Assembly (NCBI GenBank): GCA_002722095.1
Contig: PBKG01000016.1
Coordinates: 1 to 64,000 of the forward strand
Length of the DNA stretch: 64,000 bases
From: Rhodospirillaceae bacterium
GTDB lineage: Bacteria > Pseudomonadota > Alphaproteobacteria > UBA8366
Direction of reading: 5' to 3'
Notes under the pieces: generated by a model
What the model was told of the DNA's origin: nothing
Seen by the model: only the letters and a program-made list of their open reading frames with translations
The model's database searches: none
Shown: positions 16,230 to 25,201 of the stretch, one piece after another
Numbering within the stretch: the first letter of the stretch is position 1
Layout of the letters: every line of letters begins with the position of its first letter
Made by a program: the position numbers and the translations under genes

Positions 16230-17588
16230 TCAAAGCATCCCACGGCTATTTTGCGCGTGCAAGGCCGCCATCAACTCGGCATCCTCGTAACGCGCCATCG
16301 ACAGCGCGGAGGCATAGTCCGGCATTTTGTTTTCCAATATCCATGCCGCCGTCAGTTCACCGGCAGCACAGGCCGCCATGGTGCCGAAACCCGAAAGCGC
16401 CCCGGCAACGAAGGCGCCGTCCACCCCCATCGGTCCGATCAATGGCCAATTCTCTGCAGTTTGGGTGTAGTAGCCGCCGTAATGGATACGGTTTTTCGGC
16501 AACCGCCCGTAATAGCGTTTGAGTGCCGGGCTCAGACGCGCCGCCCCACGCAACACGATCTCCGGAAAATGATCGAACAGCCGGGGCTCATTCGTTGGCG
16601 CCTCTTCGGCTTCATTGAAAGCCCAGCCCAGCTTGACCCATTTACCCCCCTCGCCGCCATCGGGCCGACAATGGATCGCACCCGGCATTTCGGCCGCGAG
16701 CCACGCCAATCCCTCATCGCCGCCGAGCAAATTCTTTTCCTCGTCGGACCAATCGATCACCTGCGGATCGAGATCGATACCAAACGGCATATCGCGAGGA
16801 ATTGCACCGGACACGTCTTCGAATGCTATTTTCTGCTGCAAGACGTTCGTCACCGGCAGAGTGATGTCGAGCATCGCTGCGATCTCGTTGATAAACGGTC
16901 CGGCGGCATTGACGATCTTCCCCGCCCGCAACGGTGACCGGTCCGACGATAGAGAGAGCAAAAAATCCGCCGAGCGCTCGATCCCTGTGACCTCGGCCAT
17001 TATCCGGTTTCCCCCGGCCGCGCGAAATTCATCGAGCATGGCCTGACCCATTTGCTGACTGGAAATGGCACCGGCCCGGCGGATATGGACCAGTGATTGG
17101 ACTTCCGGATCGATCCACGGAAATTGGCTGGCGATGAAGCTCGACCCGCATAGCATATCGACGCCGTCGGGAGCCTGGCGCCAATCGGCACTGATCGGCG
17201 GTTCATAAGTGCTAGGCGTTTCGTGGAGCCGTATTTCTTCCTCGCCGTCGGCTTGGTAGCCAGCCAATAATTCCGACTTTAGTGCATCTGCATCTGCAGT
17301 CCGCGTCGCCAACAGATAACCGCGGCGGGTCATCTGGATAGCGTTATCGGTTTCGCGTGCCCAATCTTCCATCAAATCGATCGAATGATCGGTGAACTGT
17401 TTCATCACCGGGTGCGGCCACCAATTTCGGTAGTTTTCGCCTGATTGGGCCGATGTCAGTGCCATTGGCGCGGCACGGTCGATCAGCGCCACCCCGAGTT
17501 CGGGCGCAGCTCTTTTCAGATAACTCGCGACCGAAATGCCAACGATACCGGCACCAATAATCGCGACATCGGTTTTCGAATTCGACAT
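16230..17588 (-). CDS. DAO-family FAD-dependent amine/amino-acid oxidoreductase
   Basis: A 452-residue flavoprotein of the DAO fold (glycine/sarcosine/D-amino-acid oxidase type). The N-terminal dinucleotide site reads IGAGIVGISVASYL, and 'SAQSGENYRNWWPHP' occupies the usual substrate-side loop. A conserved 'GFGTMAACAAGELTA' near the C terminus closes the FAD site. It sits between two TauD genes on the same strand and likely oxidises an amine or N-methyl compound to an imine in the same pathway. D-amino acids or sarcosine analogues are equally possible. Confidence 0.85.
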   Translation of the reverse strand: MSNSKTDVAIIGAGIVGISVASYLKRAAPELGVALIDRAAPMALTSAQSGENYRNWWPHPVMKQFTDHSIDLMEDWARETDNAIQMTRRGYLLATRTADADALKSELLAGYQADGEEEIRLHETPSTYEPPISADWRQAPDGVDMLCGSSFIASQFPWIDPEVQSLVHIRRAGAISSQQMGQAMLDEFRAAGGNRIMAEVTGIERSADFLLSLSSDRSPLRAGKIVNAAGPFINEIAAMLDITLPVTNVLQQKIAFEDVSGAIPRDMPFGIDLDPQVIDWSDEEKNLLGGDEGLAWLAAEMPGAIHCRPDGGEGGKWVKLGWAFNEAEEAPTNEPRLFDHFPEIVLRGAARLSPALKRYYGRLPKNRIHYGGYYTQTAENWPLIGPMGVDGAFVAGALSGFGTMAACAAGELTAAWILENKMPDYASALSMARYEDAELMAALHAQNSRGML

Positions 17589-17630
17589 TTGGTTAATTTA
17601 GGCCGCTGCGTACCACCAATCGGGGCTTGG

Positions 17631-18569
17631 TCACGCCGCGACAAGCGGTTTGCCTTCGATCGCCGTCGATTCTTCGCCGTCAACACCGACCGGCACATCA
17701 CCAACCAGTGTGGTGCGGTAAAAATCGCGGTCGAAGTCGCTTGCCCAGATATCGCGCGGCGCCATATGGGCGGTCGAACGGTTGTCCCACATGGCAATCG
17801 AGCCCGGCTCCCACTTGAAGCGCACAGTGAATTCGGGCCGAACCGCATGGGTCTTCAACAGATCGAGCAAAGCGGTGCTTTCGGTCGGGCTCAGGCCTTT
17901 GATCTCGTGCAGGAATGTGGGGCTGATATAGAGGACCCGCTTGCCGGATTCCGGATGCACCCGCACCAACGGATGTTCGGTTATGATCAGATTGTCCTTC
18001 ATCTGATCGAGATAATCCTTGTTGGGTTTGATCCCGGCCTTTGGCGCGTAGTAATGCACCCCACGCAAACCGTCGATGAACTCGCGCATCACCGGCGACA
18101 ACGCTTCGTAGGCCGCGTTGAGATCGGTCCACATGGTATCGCCGCCATAGGGCGGGACGATTTCGCCTCGGAGGATGGAAACTTTCGGCGGATTGATTGC
18201 GGGCGTTACGTCCGTATGCCATCCCTGCCAGGGCAGATAGAGCAACTCTCCCGAGCCGCGGGTCTTGCGGCGGTCCTTCGCGACCCAATAAAGCTCGTTC
18301 CATTTCTTATGGCCGCCATAGACGTGATGGCCCGGAGTCAAATCGCCGAATTGGCGGGACATGGCGATGAAAGCGTCGTTGTCCATCGATTGATCGCGAA
18401 AAAACACCACCTTCCAATCGACCAATGCCTGCCAGATTTCCTCGACTGCCGCGTCCTTCAACGGCTTGGTGAGATCGATACCGTGTATTTCGGCACCGAT
18501 CGTCATCGCCATCGGCCGGATGGTTATCGTATCGAGCTGAATTTCGCTTGCGTGATTGTCCAACGGCAC
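17631..18569 (-). CDS. TauD/TfdA-family dioxygenase (paralogue 5)
   Basis: A 312-residue TauD-like enzyme. H-x-D appears in GWHTDVTP, and the second His in WDNRSTAH followed by RDFYRTTL. This copy most closely resembles taurine dioxygenase in its 'GWHTDVT' and 'HPLVRVHPESGKRVLY' stretches, but the sulfonate-binding pocket cannot be judged by eye. It is 42 bp upstream of the DAO oxidase on the same strand and 152 bp downstream of tRNA-Phe. Confidence 0.9.
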   Translation of the reverse strand: MPLDNHASEIQLDTITIRPMAMTIGAEIHGIDLTKPLKDAAVEEIWQALVDWKVVFFRDQSMDNDAFIAMSRQFGDLTPGHHVYGGHKKWNELYWVAKDRRKTRGSGELLYLPWQGWHTDVTPAINPPKVSILRGEIVPPYGGDTMWTDLNAAYEALSPVMREFIDGLRGVHYYAPKAGIKPNKDYLDQMKDNLIITEHPLVRVHPESGKRVLYISPTFLHEIKGLSPTESTALLDLLKTHAVRPEFTVRFKWEPGSIAMWDNRSTAHMAPRDIWASDFDRDFYRTTLVGDVPVGVDGEESTAIEGKPLVAA

Positions 18570-18721
18570 CGCACTCGCCTCCCCCAGTTGCTTTCACTGG
18601 CAATGATAGGCTGCCCCAGAAGGGCGAACAAGCATATGACGTGTTTGATCCGCGAGGGAATCCGCCGGAGTTTCCCAACTCACGGAAATTCGCATTCTAA
18701 AATAATAATTTAGGGGGAAAG

Positions 18722-18797
<76 letters not shown>

Positions 18798-18892
18798 GTC
18801 TCATGACGAGTCATGAAAGAAGAGGGCAGTCTGATATCTAAAATCGGCGCTAAAGTCCAGCCAAACCCGGATTTTTGGCACCAGCCCATAAT

Positions 18893-19078
18893 TCAGTGAA
18901 GTTTCTGGTAATCGTCATTTGCCGGCATATCTTCGAAATCCGGCGTTTCCTCGGTTTCGATCCGGTACTGGCCGTTGAACCAACGGCCTAAATCCACATC
19001 GGCACAATGTTTCGAACAAAAAGGCCGAAACTCGTGCACCGTTTCCTTGCTGCACATGGGACATTTCGACTTAGCCAT
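18893..19078 (-). CDS. yacG: DNA gyrase inhibitor YacG
   Basis: A 61-residue zinc protein. Four Cys form the zinc site in KCPMC and FCSKHC, followed by 'DLGRWFNGQYRI', the hallmark of YacG, and an acidic tail. It binds the GyrB part of DNA gyrase and blocks DNA binding. The start is ATG 19076-19078; the longer upstream frame overlaps the rng stop. It lies 7 bp after rng in the maf-rng-yacG arrangement found in many alphaproteobacteria. Confidence 0.95.
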   Translation of the reverse strand: MAKSKCPMCSKETVHEFRPFCSKHCADVDLGRWFNGQYRIETEETPDFEDMPANDDYQKLH

Positions 19079-19085
19079 CGCTCTC

Positions 19086-20453
19086 TCACCTTTCGAGAAA
19101 GATTTCGGGCACCGTCTTAGCGTTATCGGTGCGTAATTCCAAGCTTTGTCCGAGACGCCGTTCGGTCTCGGCGCGTGCCTCCGCAAGTATGCCGGTCAGA
19201 ACCGCGATAATTTCCTGCCTCGCCTCGATGACGGGTCGCCCGGGCCCGTTCAACCCAATCACCCGGCGGAGCAAGCCAGCGGCTTCGCACTCCGCATTGA
19301 AGGTGATGCCCCGGCTTCGTGGTGCCAATGCGTCCGCAGACAGGCTCGGCCCCTGGCGTTGCCGAGTCATTTCAACCAGGCCCGCCGATGTCATCCCCAA
19401 CACATCCGTGGCCCGATCGTCCCCTTTCATCTCCCGGCGGAGCGCATCGACCATTTGCTTGCGGTGCCCCCGATTACCCGTGGTGATCGGATCTATCACG
19501 ATCAGCCCCCCGAGATTGCGAAGCACGATTTGGCGGGCAATTTCCGCCATAGCCGCCAAATTGGCTCGGCGAATGCCGTCCGGACCGCCCCCCACATTGC
19601 CGCTATCCACATCGATGGCGACCAAAGCTTCGGTCTCGTCGAAGGTCAGTTGGCCACCGCCCTCGAGCGCTACCTTGCGCTCAAGTGCTGCCTGCCACTC
19701 TGTTTCCACCTCCGCTGCCTCAAACAGACCGGGCGTTTTGTCGTGAAAGACAATCCGGCCCTTAAGGTCGGGACAACGAGATGCGCTGCTATCCTTCAGT
19801 TCGGAGAACAATCCCCGGTCATCCACATAAATTCCCTCTTCCGGTTGGCAATCGCGGAGCAACCGGTGAGCCAGGCCGGGCGGCGCCAATAAACATTCCG
19901 GCGCTGATTTTTCTTCGGAGGATTGTTCGATGCCGGCCCAGATTTCACCAAGCCACGCCAGCTCGTCTTGCAATTGCTCCAAGCTCACCTCAAGCGCCGG
20001 CTTTCGAACGATAATCCGACCCCCAACAGACGCTGCCAGCTCGTCACGGATGGTCTGGGCGGCGCGGGATTTCGGCACACCGCGCTCCGTCTCGACCCCC
20101 TTGCCTGTCGACTGCCAACCGAGATAACGCCCGCGCAGGACAGGTGACCTGGTAACAACCGCTCCCTTCTCGCCCCAACCGTCACGCAACACCTGCACCA
20201 CCAACGCCTGGCCCTCGGTAAGGCCTTTGGCGCGGGGCAGATAAGCCGCGGTCGAAGCGCCGATTTCGACAAAGGCTCCACCGGATGCCTTGTCGAGCGC
20301 GGAAATACGTCCTCGATAAATCCCGTCGACCAGACTTTGGCGGTGATGGGGTTCGCGCAAAAATCGTATCAACCGGCCCTCGCCGTCGATCAACGCCGCG
20401 CGGGTTTCCACCGGTGACGTTTCGATCAGAATATCCGCCGGTGTGCTCACCAT
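19086..20453 (-). CDS. rng: Ribonuclease E/G family endoribonuclease
   Basis: A 455-residue protein with an N-terminal S1-like RNA-binding segment (about residues 35-105, with 'YRGRISALDKASGGAFVEIG') and a catalytic core. The core holds 'LVAIDVDSGN' and 'LGGLIVIDPITTGN', matching the metal-binding Asp regions of RNase E/G (the second normally DFIDM). The zinc-link CPxC of full RNase E/G is absent, as in other short alphaproteobacterial members. The start overlaps the maf stop by a few bases. It would process 5' monophosphate RNA. The altered DFIDM segment is a caution. Confidence 0.85.
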   Translation of the reverse strand: MVSTPADILIETSPVETRAALIDGEGRLIRFLREPHHRQSLVDGIYRGRISALDKASGGAFVEIGASTAAYLPRAKGLTEGQALVVQVLRDGWGEKGAVVTRSPVLRGRYLGWQSTGKGVETERGVPKSRAAQTIRDELAASVGGRIIVRKPALEVSLEQLQDELAWLGEIWAGIEQSSEEKSAPECLLAPPGLAHRLLRDCQPEEGIYVDDRGLFSELKDSSASRCPDLKGRIVFHDKTPGLFEAAEVETEWQAALERKVALEGGGQLTFDETEALVAIDVDSGNVGGGPDGIRRANLAAMAEIARQIVLRNLGGLIVIDPITTGNRGHRKQMVDALRREMKGDDRATDVLGMTSAGLVEMTRQRQGPSLSADALAPRSRGITFNAECEAAGLLRRVIGLNGPGRPVIEARQEIIAVLTGILAEARAETERRLGQSLELRTDNAKTVPEIFLER

Positions 20454-21028
20454 TCGTAGCCGCTTCCCCGCAATAGCTGCGCAACTTCGAAAAGCGGCAA
20501 GCCCACAACGTTGCTGAACGAGCCGGACACGAACTTCACGAATTCGGCCGCACGCCCCTGAATGGCATAACCACCCGCTTTGCCGTCCCACTCGCCGGTA
20601 GCCACATAAGCATCAATTTCCGAAGACGACAGCCGCTTGAAACCAACCGAGCTCTCGACCAAACGCTCACGCCGGGTGCCGTCGGGGAGAAGCAAGCAGA
20701 CCCCGCCCAACACCCTATGGCGTCGACCGGACAATTGCTGAAGACACTCTCGAGCAGCGGCTTCGTTCTCGGCCTTCGGCAAAATACGCCGACCGCAGGC
20801 AACCACCGTATCGGCGGTGAGCACGAACGCATCCGGTACCGAGGCGGCCGATGCCTTGGCGCGTGCCATTCGTTTTGCGTACTCGCGCGGAAGCTCATTT
20901 CGCTCCGGTGTTTCGTCGATATCTGTCGGCTCGATGGAGTTCGGCACGATGCCGATTTGCGCCAATAGATCGCGGCGTCTCGGAGAGGCCGAGGCCAACA
21001 CAAGTTTGGATGCACTATTGCGGGTCAT
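20447..21028 (-). CDS. maf: Maf-family nucleotide pyrophosphatase
   Basis: A 193-residue Maf protein that hydrolyses non-canonical or modified nucleoside triphosphates to monophosphates. The N-terminal 'LASASPRRRDLL' loop and the catalytic-base region 'LTADTVVACGRRILPK' are intact. The next gene, rng, overlaps its end. UPF0262 lies 30 bp upstream; infA, which often occupies this gap, is not there. Confidence 0.93.
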   Translation of the reverse strand: MTRNSASKLVLASASPRRRDLLAQIGIVPNSIEPTDIDETPERNELPREYAKRMARAKASAASVPDAFVLTADTVVACGRRILPKAENEAAARECLQQLSGRRHRVLGGVCLLLPDGTRRERLVESSVGFKRLSSSEIDAYVATGEWDGKAGGYAIQGRAAEFVKFVSGSFSNVVGLPLFEVAQLLRGSGYEW

Positions 21029-21058
21029 GCTTGAATGAAGCCGCCAGCCAGCACAGCG

Positions 21059-21532
21059 TCAAGCCCGGATGTGTAGCACGCAAATCAGCGTGAATAGCCG
21101 ACGCGCGGTATCGATATCGAGTTCGATCTTCCCTGCAAGCCGGTCGCTCAGCAGTTCGGCCCCTTCGTTGTGCAGACCCCGGCGGGCCATATCGATGCTT
21201 TCCAGCCGCTGAACAGTGCGCTTTTTGAGGGCATCGAAATAGCTTTCACAAATCTGGAAATAGTCTCGTACCACGCGCCGCAAAGGCTTGAGCGATAGGG
21301 TGATAATACGAAGGGGCTGGTCTTCTACATCACGAATATCGAATTTCAGTCGATCGCCTTCGGTGACCCCTAACCGTACCCGATAAGGTCCTTCCGTCTC
21401 CCCCGACGGCGCGAAGTAATTGCTTTCCAGCAAATCGTAGATCGCGACCTTCCGCTCATGTTCGACTTCGGCACGGTAGCGGATCAATGAAACCTGATCG
21501 AGTTCGATATCGGCGATTCTGTGCTCGCCCAT
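21059..21532 (-). CDS. UPF0262 family protein
   Basis: A 157-residue conserved alphaproteobacterial protein that almost always sits next to hisD. It has the family start 'RIADIELD' and the 'ERKVAIYDLLESNYF' stretch. No enzymatic motif is visible and the role is unknown. It begins 4 bp after the hisD stop codon. Confidence 0.88.
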   Translation of the reverse strand: MGEHRIADIELDQVSLIRYRAEVEHERKVAIYDLLESNYFAPSGETEGPYRVRLGVTEGDRLKFDIRDVEDQPLRIITLSLKPLRRVVRDYFQICESYFDALKKRTVQRLESIDMARRGLHNEGAELLSDRLAGKIELDIDTARRLFTLICVLHIRA

Positions 21533-21536
21533 CCGC

Positions 21537-22835
21537 CTATTCCTTTTGCTTCAGGCGCACAGCCACCGATCGCGCATGGGCGCCAAGCCCTTCGGCTTCT
21601 GCAAGCGTTACAGCCGCAGGTCCTATTTCCTGGAGGTTTTCCTCATCGCACTGCACCAGCGTCGTTCGCTTCATAAAGTCGAGCACATTCAAACCGGACG
21701 AAAAACGCGCACTACGCGATGTCGGCAGCACGTGATTGGGCCCCGCTACATAATCGCCGATCGCCTCCGGCGTGTGGCGACCGAGGAACATTGCTCCCGC
21801 ATGATGAATTTTGTCCGCCAAGGCATCCGGCTCCGCGACCGCGAGTTCAAGATGCTCCGGCGCGATTTGGTCGACCAATGCCGCCGCCTCGGCCCAATCC
21901 TGGACCACAATGACGGCTCCATTTGCTTCCCAGCTTGCCCGCGCAATCGCCTCTCGCTCGAGACTTTGCAATTGAGCCTCGACCGCAGCAGCAGCCGCGT
22001 CGGCGAATGTGCCGTCATTGGTGATTAAAATCGATTGCGCGCTTTCGTCATGTTCCGCCTGACTGAGTAAATCGGCGGCAATCCAGTCGGGATCGTTCTC
22101 TCCATCGGCAACGACGAGGATTTCCGACGGGCCGGCAATCATGTCGATGCCAACCGTGCCGAATACCTGCCGCTTGGCCGACGCGACATAGGCATTTCCC
22201 GGGCCGGTAATTTTATCGACTTGCGGGATCGTTTCGGTACCGTAAGCCAATGCGCCTACCGCCTGCGCACCACCGATGCGGTAAATTTCCGACACACCGG
22301 CGATATCGGCCGCCGCCAGAACCAGCGGATTGATCTCACCATCCGGTGTCGGCACGACAATCACCACCCGCTCCACACCGGCAACCGTGGCAGGTATTGC
22401 ATTCATCAAAACCGAGCTCGGATAGGCCGCCGTGCCGCCCGGCACGTACAATCCTGCAGCAGATACAGGCGTCCATCGCGCGCCGAGCCGAACACCTATT
22501 GCATCTTGATAGGAGAGCGGCTCGGGCAATTGTTTGACGTGAAAATCACGGATGCGTTCGGCGGCAAGGTTCAGTGCCGCGAGGGTTTCCGCATCGCAAT
22601 CCTGCTTCGCGGACGCAATTTCCGCTTCGGTAAATCGCAGCTGACCCGCCTCGAAGCTCAAACGGTCGAAGCGTTCGGTATAGTCGAGCACCGCCGCATC
22701 GCCGCGCGCGCGTACATCGGCAAGAATGTCAGACACGACTTGGTCCACATCCGCCGCCGCCTCGCGTTGGGCGTCGAGAAATTCCGAAAATGCATTTTCG
22801 AAATCTGTGTCTTTCGCATTCAACCTAAGCGGCAT
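21537..22835 (-). CDS. hisD: Histidinol dehydrogenase
   Basis: A 432-residue enzyme for the last two steps of histidine synthesis, oxidising L-histidinol to L-histidine with 2 NAD+. Landmarks are 'GPGNAYVASAKR', 'GPSEILVVAD', zinc-ligand region 'LSQAEHDE', 'APEHLELAV' and 'GPNHVLPT'. The length is normal. In related genomes DUF2948 and murA lie directly upstream; here an 11-kb block separates them. Confidence 0.96.
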   Translation of the reverse strand: MPLRLNAKDTDFENAFSEFLDAQREAAADVDQVVSDILADVRARGDAAVLDYTERFDRLSFEAGQLRFTEAEIASAKQDCDAETLAALNLAAERIRDFHVKQLPEPLSYQDAIGVRLGARWTPVSAAGLYVPGGTAAYPSSVLMNAIPATVAGVERVVIVVPTPDGEINPLVLAAADIAGVSEIYRIGGAQAVGALAYGTETIPQVDKITGPGNAYVASAKRQVFGTVGIDMIAGPSEILVVADGENDPDWIAADLLSQAEHDESAQSILITNDGTFADAAAAAVEAQLQSLEREAIARASWEANGAVIVVQDWAEAAALVDQIAPEHLELAVAEPDALADKIHHAGAMFLGRHTPEAIGDYVAGPNHVLPTSRSARFSSGLNVLDFMKRTTLVQCDEENLQEIGPAAVTLAEAEGLGAHARSVAVRLKQKE

Positions 22836-22989
22836 TTGCTATCTCGCAATATCGATCACCCTGGCCGCCCTTTCGGGAGCGCAAACTTCGAGGGTTCGAT
22901 GGCTAGTTTGTCTCACTCACTGGCACCTGCGGTGCGCTTTTATATTGCACAGCAGCATAAACAGGCCAAGGATGAATCCACCTTTATTT

Positions 22990-23886
22990 TCAGGTGCTTA
23001 TGATTTCTTTGATTTTAAGGGGAATTTCGCCGAGGGAATTCACGACGATGGCACCCGCGTCGGCCAGCATTTTTCGCTTGGCAGAAACAGTATCTTCCGT
23101 CGCGTTGATCATCGCCGCGACATGACCGAAGCTCACGCCTGCCGGATAATTCTCCTGAAATTCGCCGGCCAACAAGGCTATCAACGGTTTGGTACAGGCA
23201 CCGCTTTGCAGAAAAGCCGCCACTTCGTGCTCAGCCTTGGTACCGGGTTCGCCGAACATGACGATGGCGTCCGTATCCGGATCGTCGACGAAACGCCGGA
23301 TGTAATCGACCATCGGATTGCCCGGGATGACATCGCCACCCATGGAAATGCAGGTAGATACTCCGAGCCCGCCCCGCTTTATGGCAAGCGACAACTCGGC
23401 AGACATACCACCAGATCGGGATACAACACCTACCTTGCCGGGCACAAATACTTCCGACGGATCATCGCCGCCGATGGCCCCGAGCTTGCTTTTGCCTGGC
23501 GAAATGATGCCGTTGGTGTTGCAGCCTACAACGACAGCGCCTTTTGCCTTTGCGGTGGCGGCAATGATTGCCGTGTCATGGCGCGGTACGAACTCGGCCA
23601 GCGCGACGACGAGTTTGAGATCCGCCTCCAAGGCTTCGAGGATCGCTCCCTTTGTCGCCAATGGCGGCGCATAGACAACCGACGCGTCGACCTCGTGTTT
23701 TTCGCGCGCTTCGGCAACACTGTCGTAAACCGGCAAGCCGTGCACTTCCGCGCCGCCCTTACCGGGCGTCACACCGCAAATGATATTGGTTCCGTAGCGA
23801 AGACAAAACTCCGCATCTCTCGTGCCTTGGGCTCCGGTCAACCCTTGCGCCAGCACCCTGGTGGTTTCGTCAATCAGGATACTCAC
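22990..23886 (-). CDS. SucD-like acid-CoA ligase alpha subunit (cassette A)
   Basis: A 298-residue homologue of succinyl-CoA synthetase alpha. The phospho-His is kept in VSFGHVAAM, and the partner Glu in MFGEPG. The CoA-binding Rossmann part has 'VVSRSGGMSAEL'; the GPN of SucD is GCN here. The start overlaps the SucC-like stop by 4 nt. It should activate a carboxylic acid with ATP and CoA as an alpha/beta pair. The substrate is probably not succinate, given the divergent beta subunit. Malate-CoA or citrate-type ligase activity is possible. It is a paralogue of 44837-45733. Confidence 0.87.
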   Translation of the reverse strand: MSILIDETTRVLAQGLTGAQGTRDAEFCLRYGTNIICGVTPGKGGAEVHGLPVYDSVAEAREKHEVDASVVYAPPLATKGAILEALEADLKLVVALAEFVPRHDTAIIAATAKAKGAVVVGCNTNGIISPGKSKLGAIGGDDPSEVFVPGKVGVVSRSGGMSAELSLAIKRGGLGVSTCISMGGDVIPGNPMVDYIRRFVDDPDTDAIVMFGEPGTKAEHEVAAFLQSGACTKPLIALLAGEFQENYPAGVSFGHVAAMINATEDTVSAKRKMLADAGAIVVNSLGEIPLKIKEIIST

Positions 23887-25094
23887 GGCGTGTCTCCCAT
23901 CGCATTCCGAATTTCGACCGCGGCCCGAACCGCATCGTCGAGGGATGCATCGAACGGCAAATAAGTGAGACCCGGAAAGTCATCGAGAATTTCCTTCGCC
24001 TCCTCTTCGCCGGGCCCGACCAATCGCACGATAATGGGAAACTTCTCCGTATCTACGTTGCGCTCACGAAGCACTTCCGCCAAGGGCTGGGCTTTGCGCG
24101 CGCAATGGGTCAGCTGCTGGTGATTGAAACTCACCAACAGGCACTTCACCGCCGGATTATCGAGTATGGCCCGGATGGTGACCTTGAACTTTTCTTCGAT
24201 CCCGGCGCCCGGGTTGGTATCCGTGTGGTTTGCCGGTCGCCCGCCCATGGCCAACATCATGTCATGCTGCAGCAACCCGGCACCGCCACCGCCGACCAAG
24301 AGCGCGATATCGCCGTCGAGCTCCGTATAGCGCACAGCGCCGCCCTTGATCTTGCGGTTGGCCTCGGAAACGCTGAGCTCCCGTTCATTGAATTGCCGCC
24401 AGGCGGCGATCAAGCTGCCGTCGGCAATCTCGGCCCAGTGCGGGTGACGGGGCAGACCATTCTCGTCGACACCCATCATCGCACCGACGATCGAGGCGTT
24501 TCCGTCCGCGTCTAAAACCAGCGGGTTGATTTCCATCATAACAGCATCCGCCGCAACGAAAGCCTGATAAAGCGCGACCGTCGTCACGACCGTAGTCGCC
24601 AATTCGTCGCCTTCGAGGCCTGCTTGTCGCCACAGATCTTGCGCCAGACTCTCAGTAACCCCGTCGATTGGGCAAATATCCGCGCGGATAACCGCCTCAG
24701 GATCGTTTTTGTGCGTCTCTTCGATATCGACGCCGCCTTTCGAAGACAGCAAAATTTGGCCGGGAAAGCCCTCCAGGCTGAAACTGAGATAAAATTCCTT
24801 GGCGATGTCGATTTTGGCTTCCACATAGACTTTCTCGACGTCGAAACCATGGACCTCGGTGCCGAGCATCGCATCTGCCGCTTTGGTCACGGCGGCGCTG
24901 TCGCCCACCAGCTGCACAGCACCTGCTTTTCCACGTCGGCCGGTCGGGATCAAGGCTTTCACCACCGCGCCACCCGTCAAACCGTCAGAGAACGCACCCG
25001 CATCTCCAGACTCCGCAAATGCCGCGCCTTTCGGCACCGGCAGTCCCGACTCGCTCAAAAACTCCTTGGCCAGATCTTCGGTCAGCGTGAACAC
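23883..25094 (-). CDS. SucC-like acid-CoA ligase beta subunit (cassette A)
   Basis: A 403-residue ATP-grasp protein. The nucleotide loop 'IPTGRRGKAGAV' and the metal-binding 'EINPLVLDADG' are intact. Positions that are DAKI, DVGGGA and VNIFGG in E. coli SucC read GAMMG, DTNPGA and VSFNHQ here, so the part that meets the phospho-His and the CoA acid substrate has changed. It therefore likely uses a different acid. It is divergent from the carboxyltransferase gene (107-bp gap). It matches cassette B in length (403). Confidence 0.87.
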   Translation of the reverse strand: MFTLTEDLAKEFLSESGLPVPKGAAFAESGDAGAFSDGLTGGAVVKALIPTGRRGKAGAVQLVGDSAAVTKAADAMLGTEVHGFDVEKVYVEAKIDIAKEFYLSFSLEGFPGQILLSSKGGVDIEETHKNDPEAVIRADICPIDGVTESLAQDLWRQAGLEGDELATTVVTTVALYQAFVAADAVMMEINPLVLDADGNASIVGAMMGVDENGLPRHPHWAEIADGSLIAAWRQFNERELSVSEANRKIKGGAVRYTELDGDIALLVGGGGAGLLQHDMMLAMGGRPANHTDTNPGAGIEEKFKVTIRAILDNPAVKCLLVSFNHQQLTHCARKAQPLAEVLRERNVDTEKFPIIVRLVGPGEEEAKEILDDFPGLTYLPFDASLDDAVRAAVEIRNAMGDTP

Positions 25095-25123
25095 GCGTCA
25101 CCTCTCCCCAAATTGAAACTGTC

Positions 25124-25134
25124 TGGTATAACCA
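25124..25134. promoter_or_regulatory. Possible GntR/FadR-type operator
   Basis: The gap between the divergent SucC-like and carboxyltransferase genes contains TGGTATAACCA, a TGGT-n3-ACCA dyad that fits the operator type of FadR-subfamily GntR regulators. Its central position would let one regulator control both genes. No GntR gene is in the window, so this is a motif match only. Confidence 0.3.
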
Positions 25135-25201
25135 ACCCCCGAATGGAGAAACGACTCCTAATCGATATTTGACATAAAAACAACGTGACGACGGAACGCA
25201 C

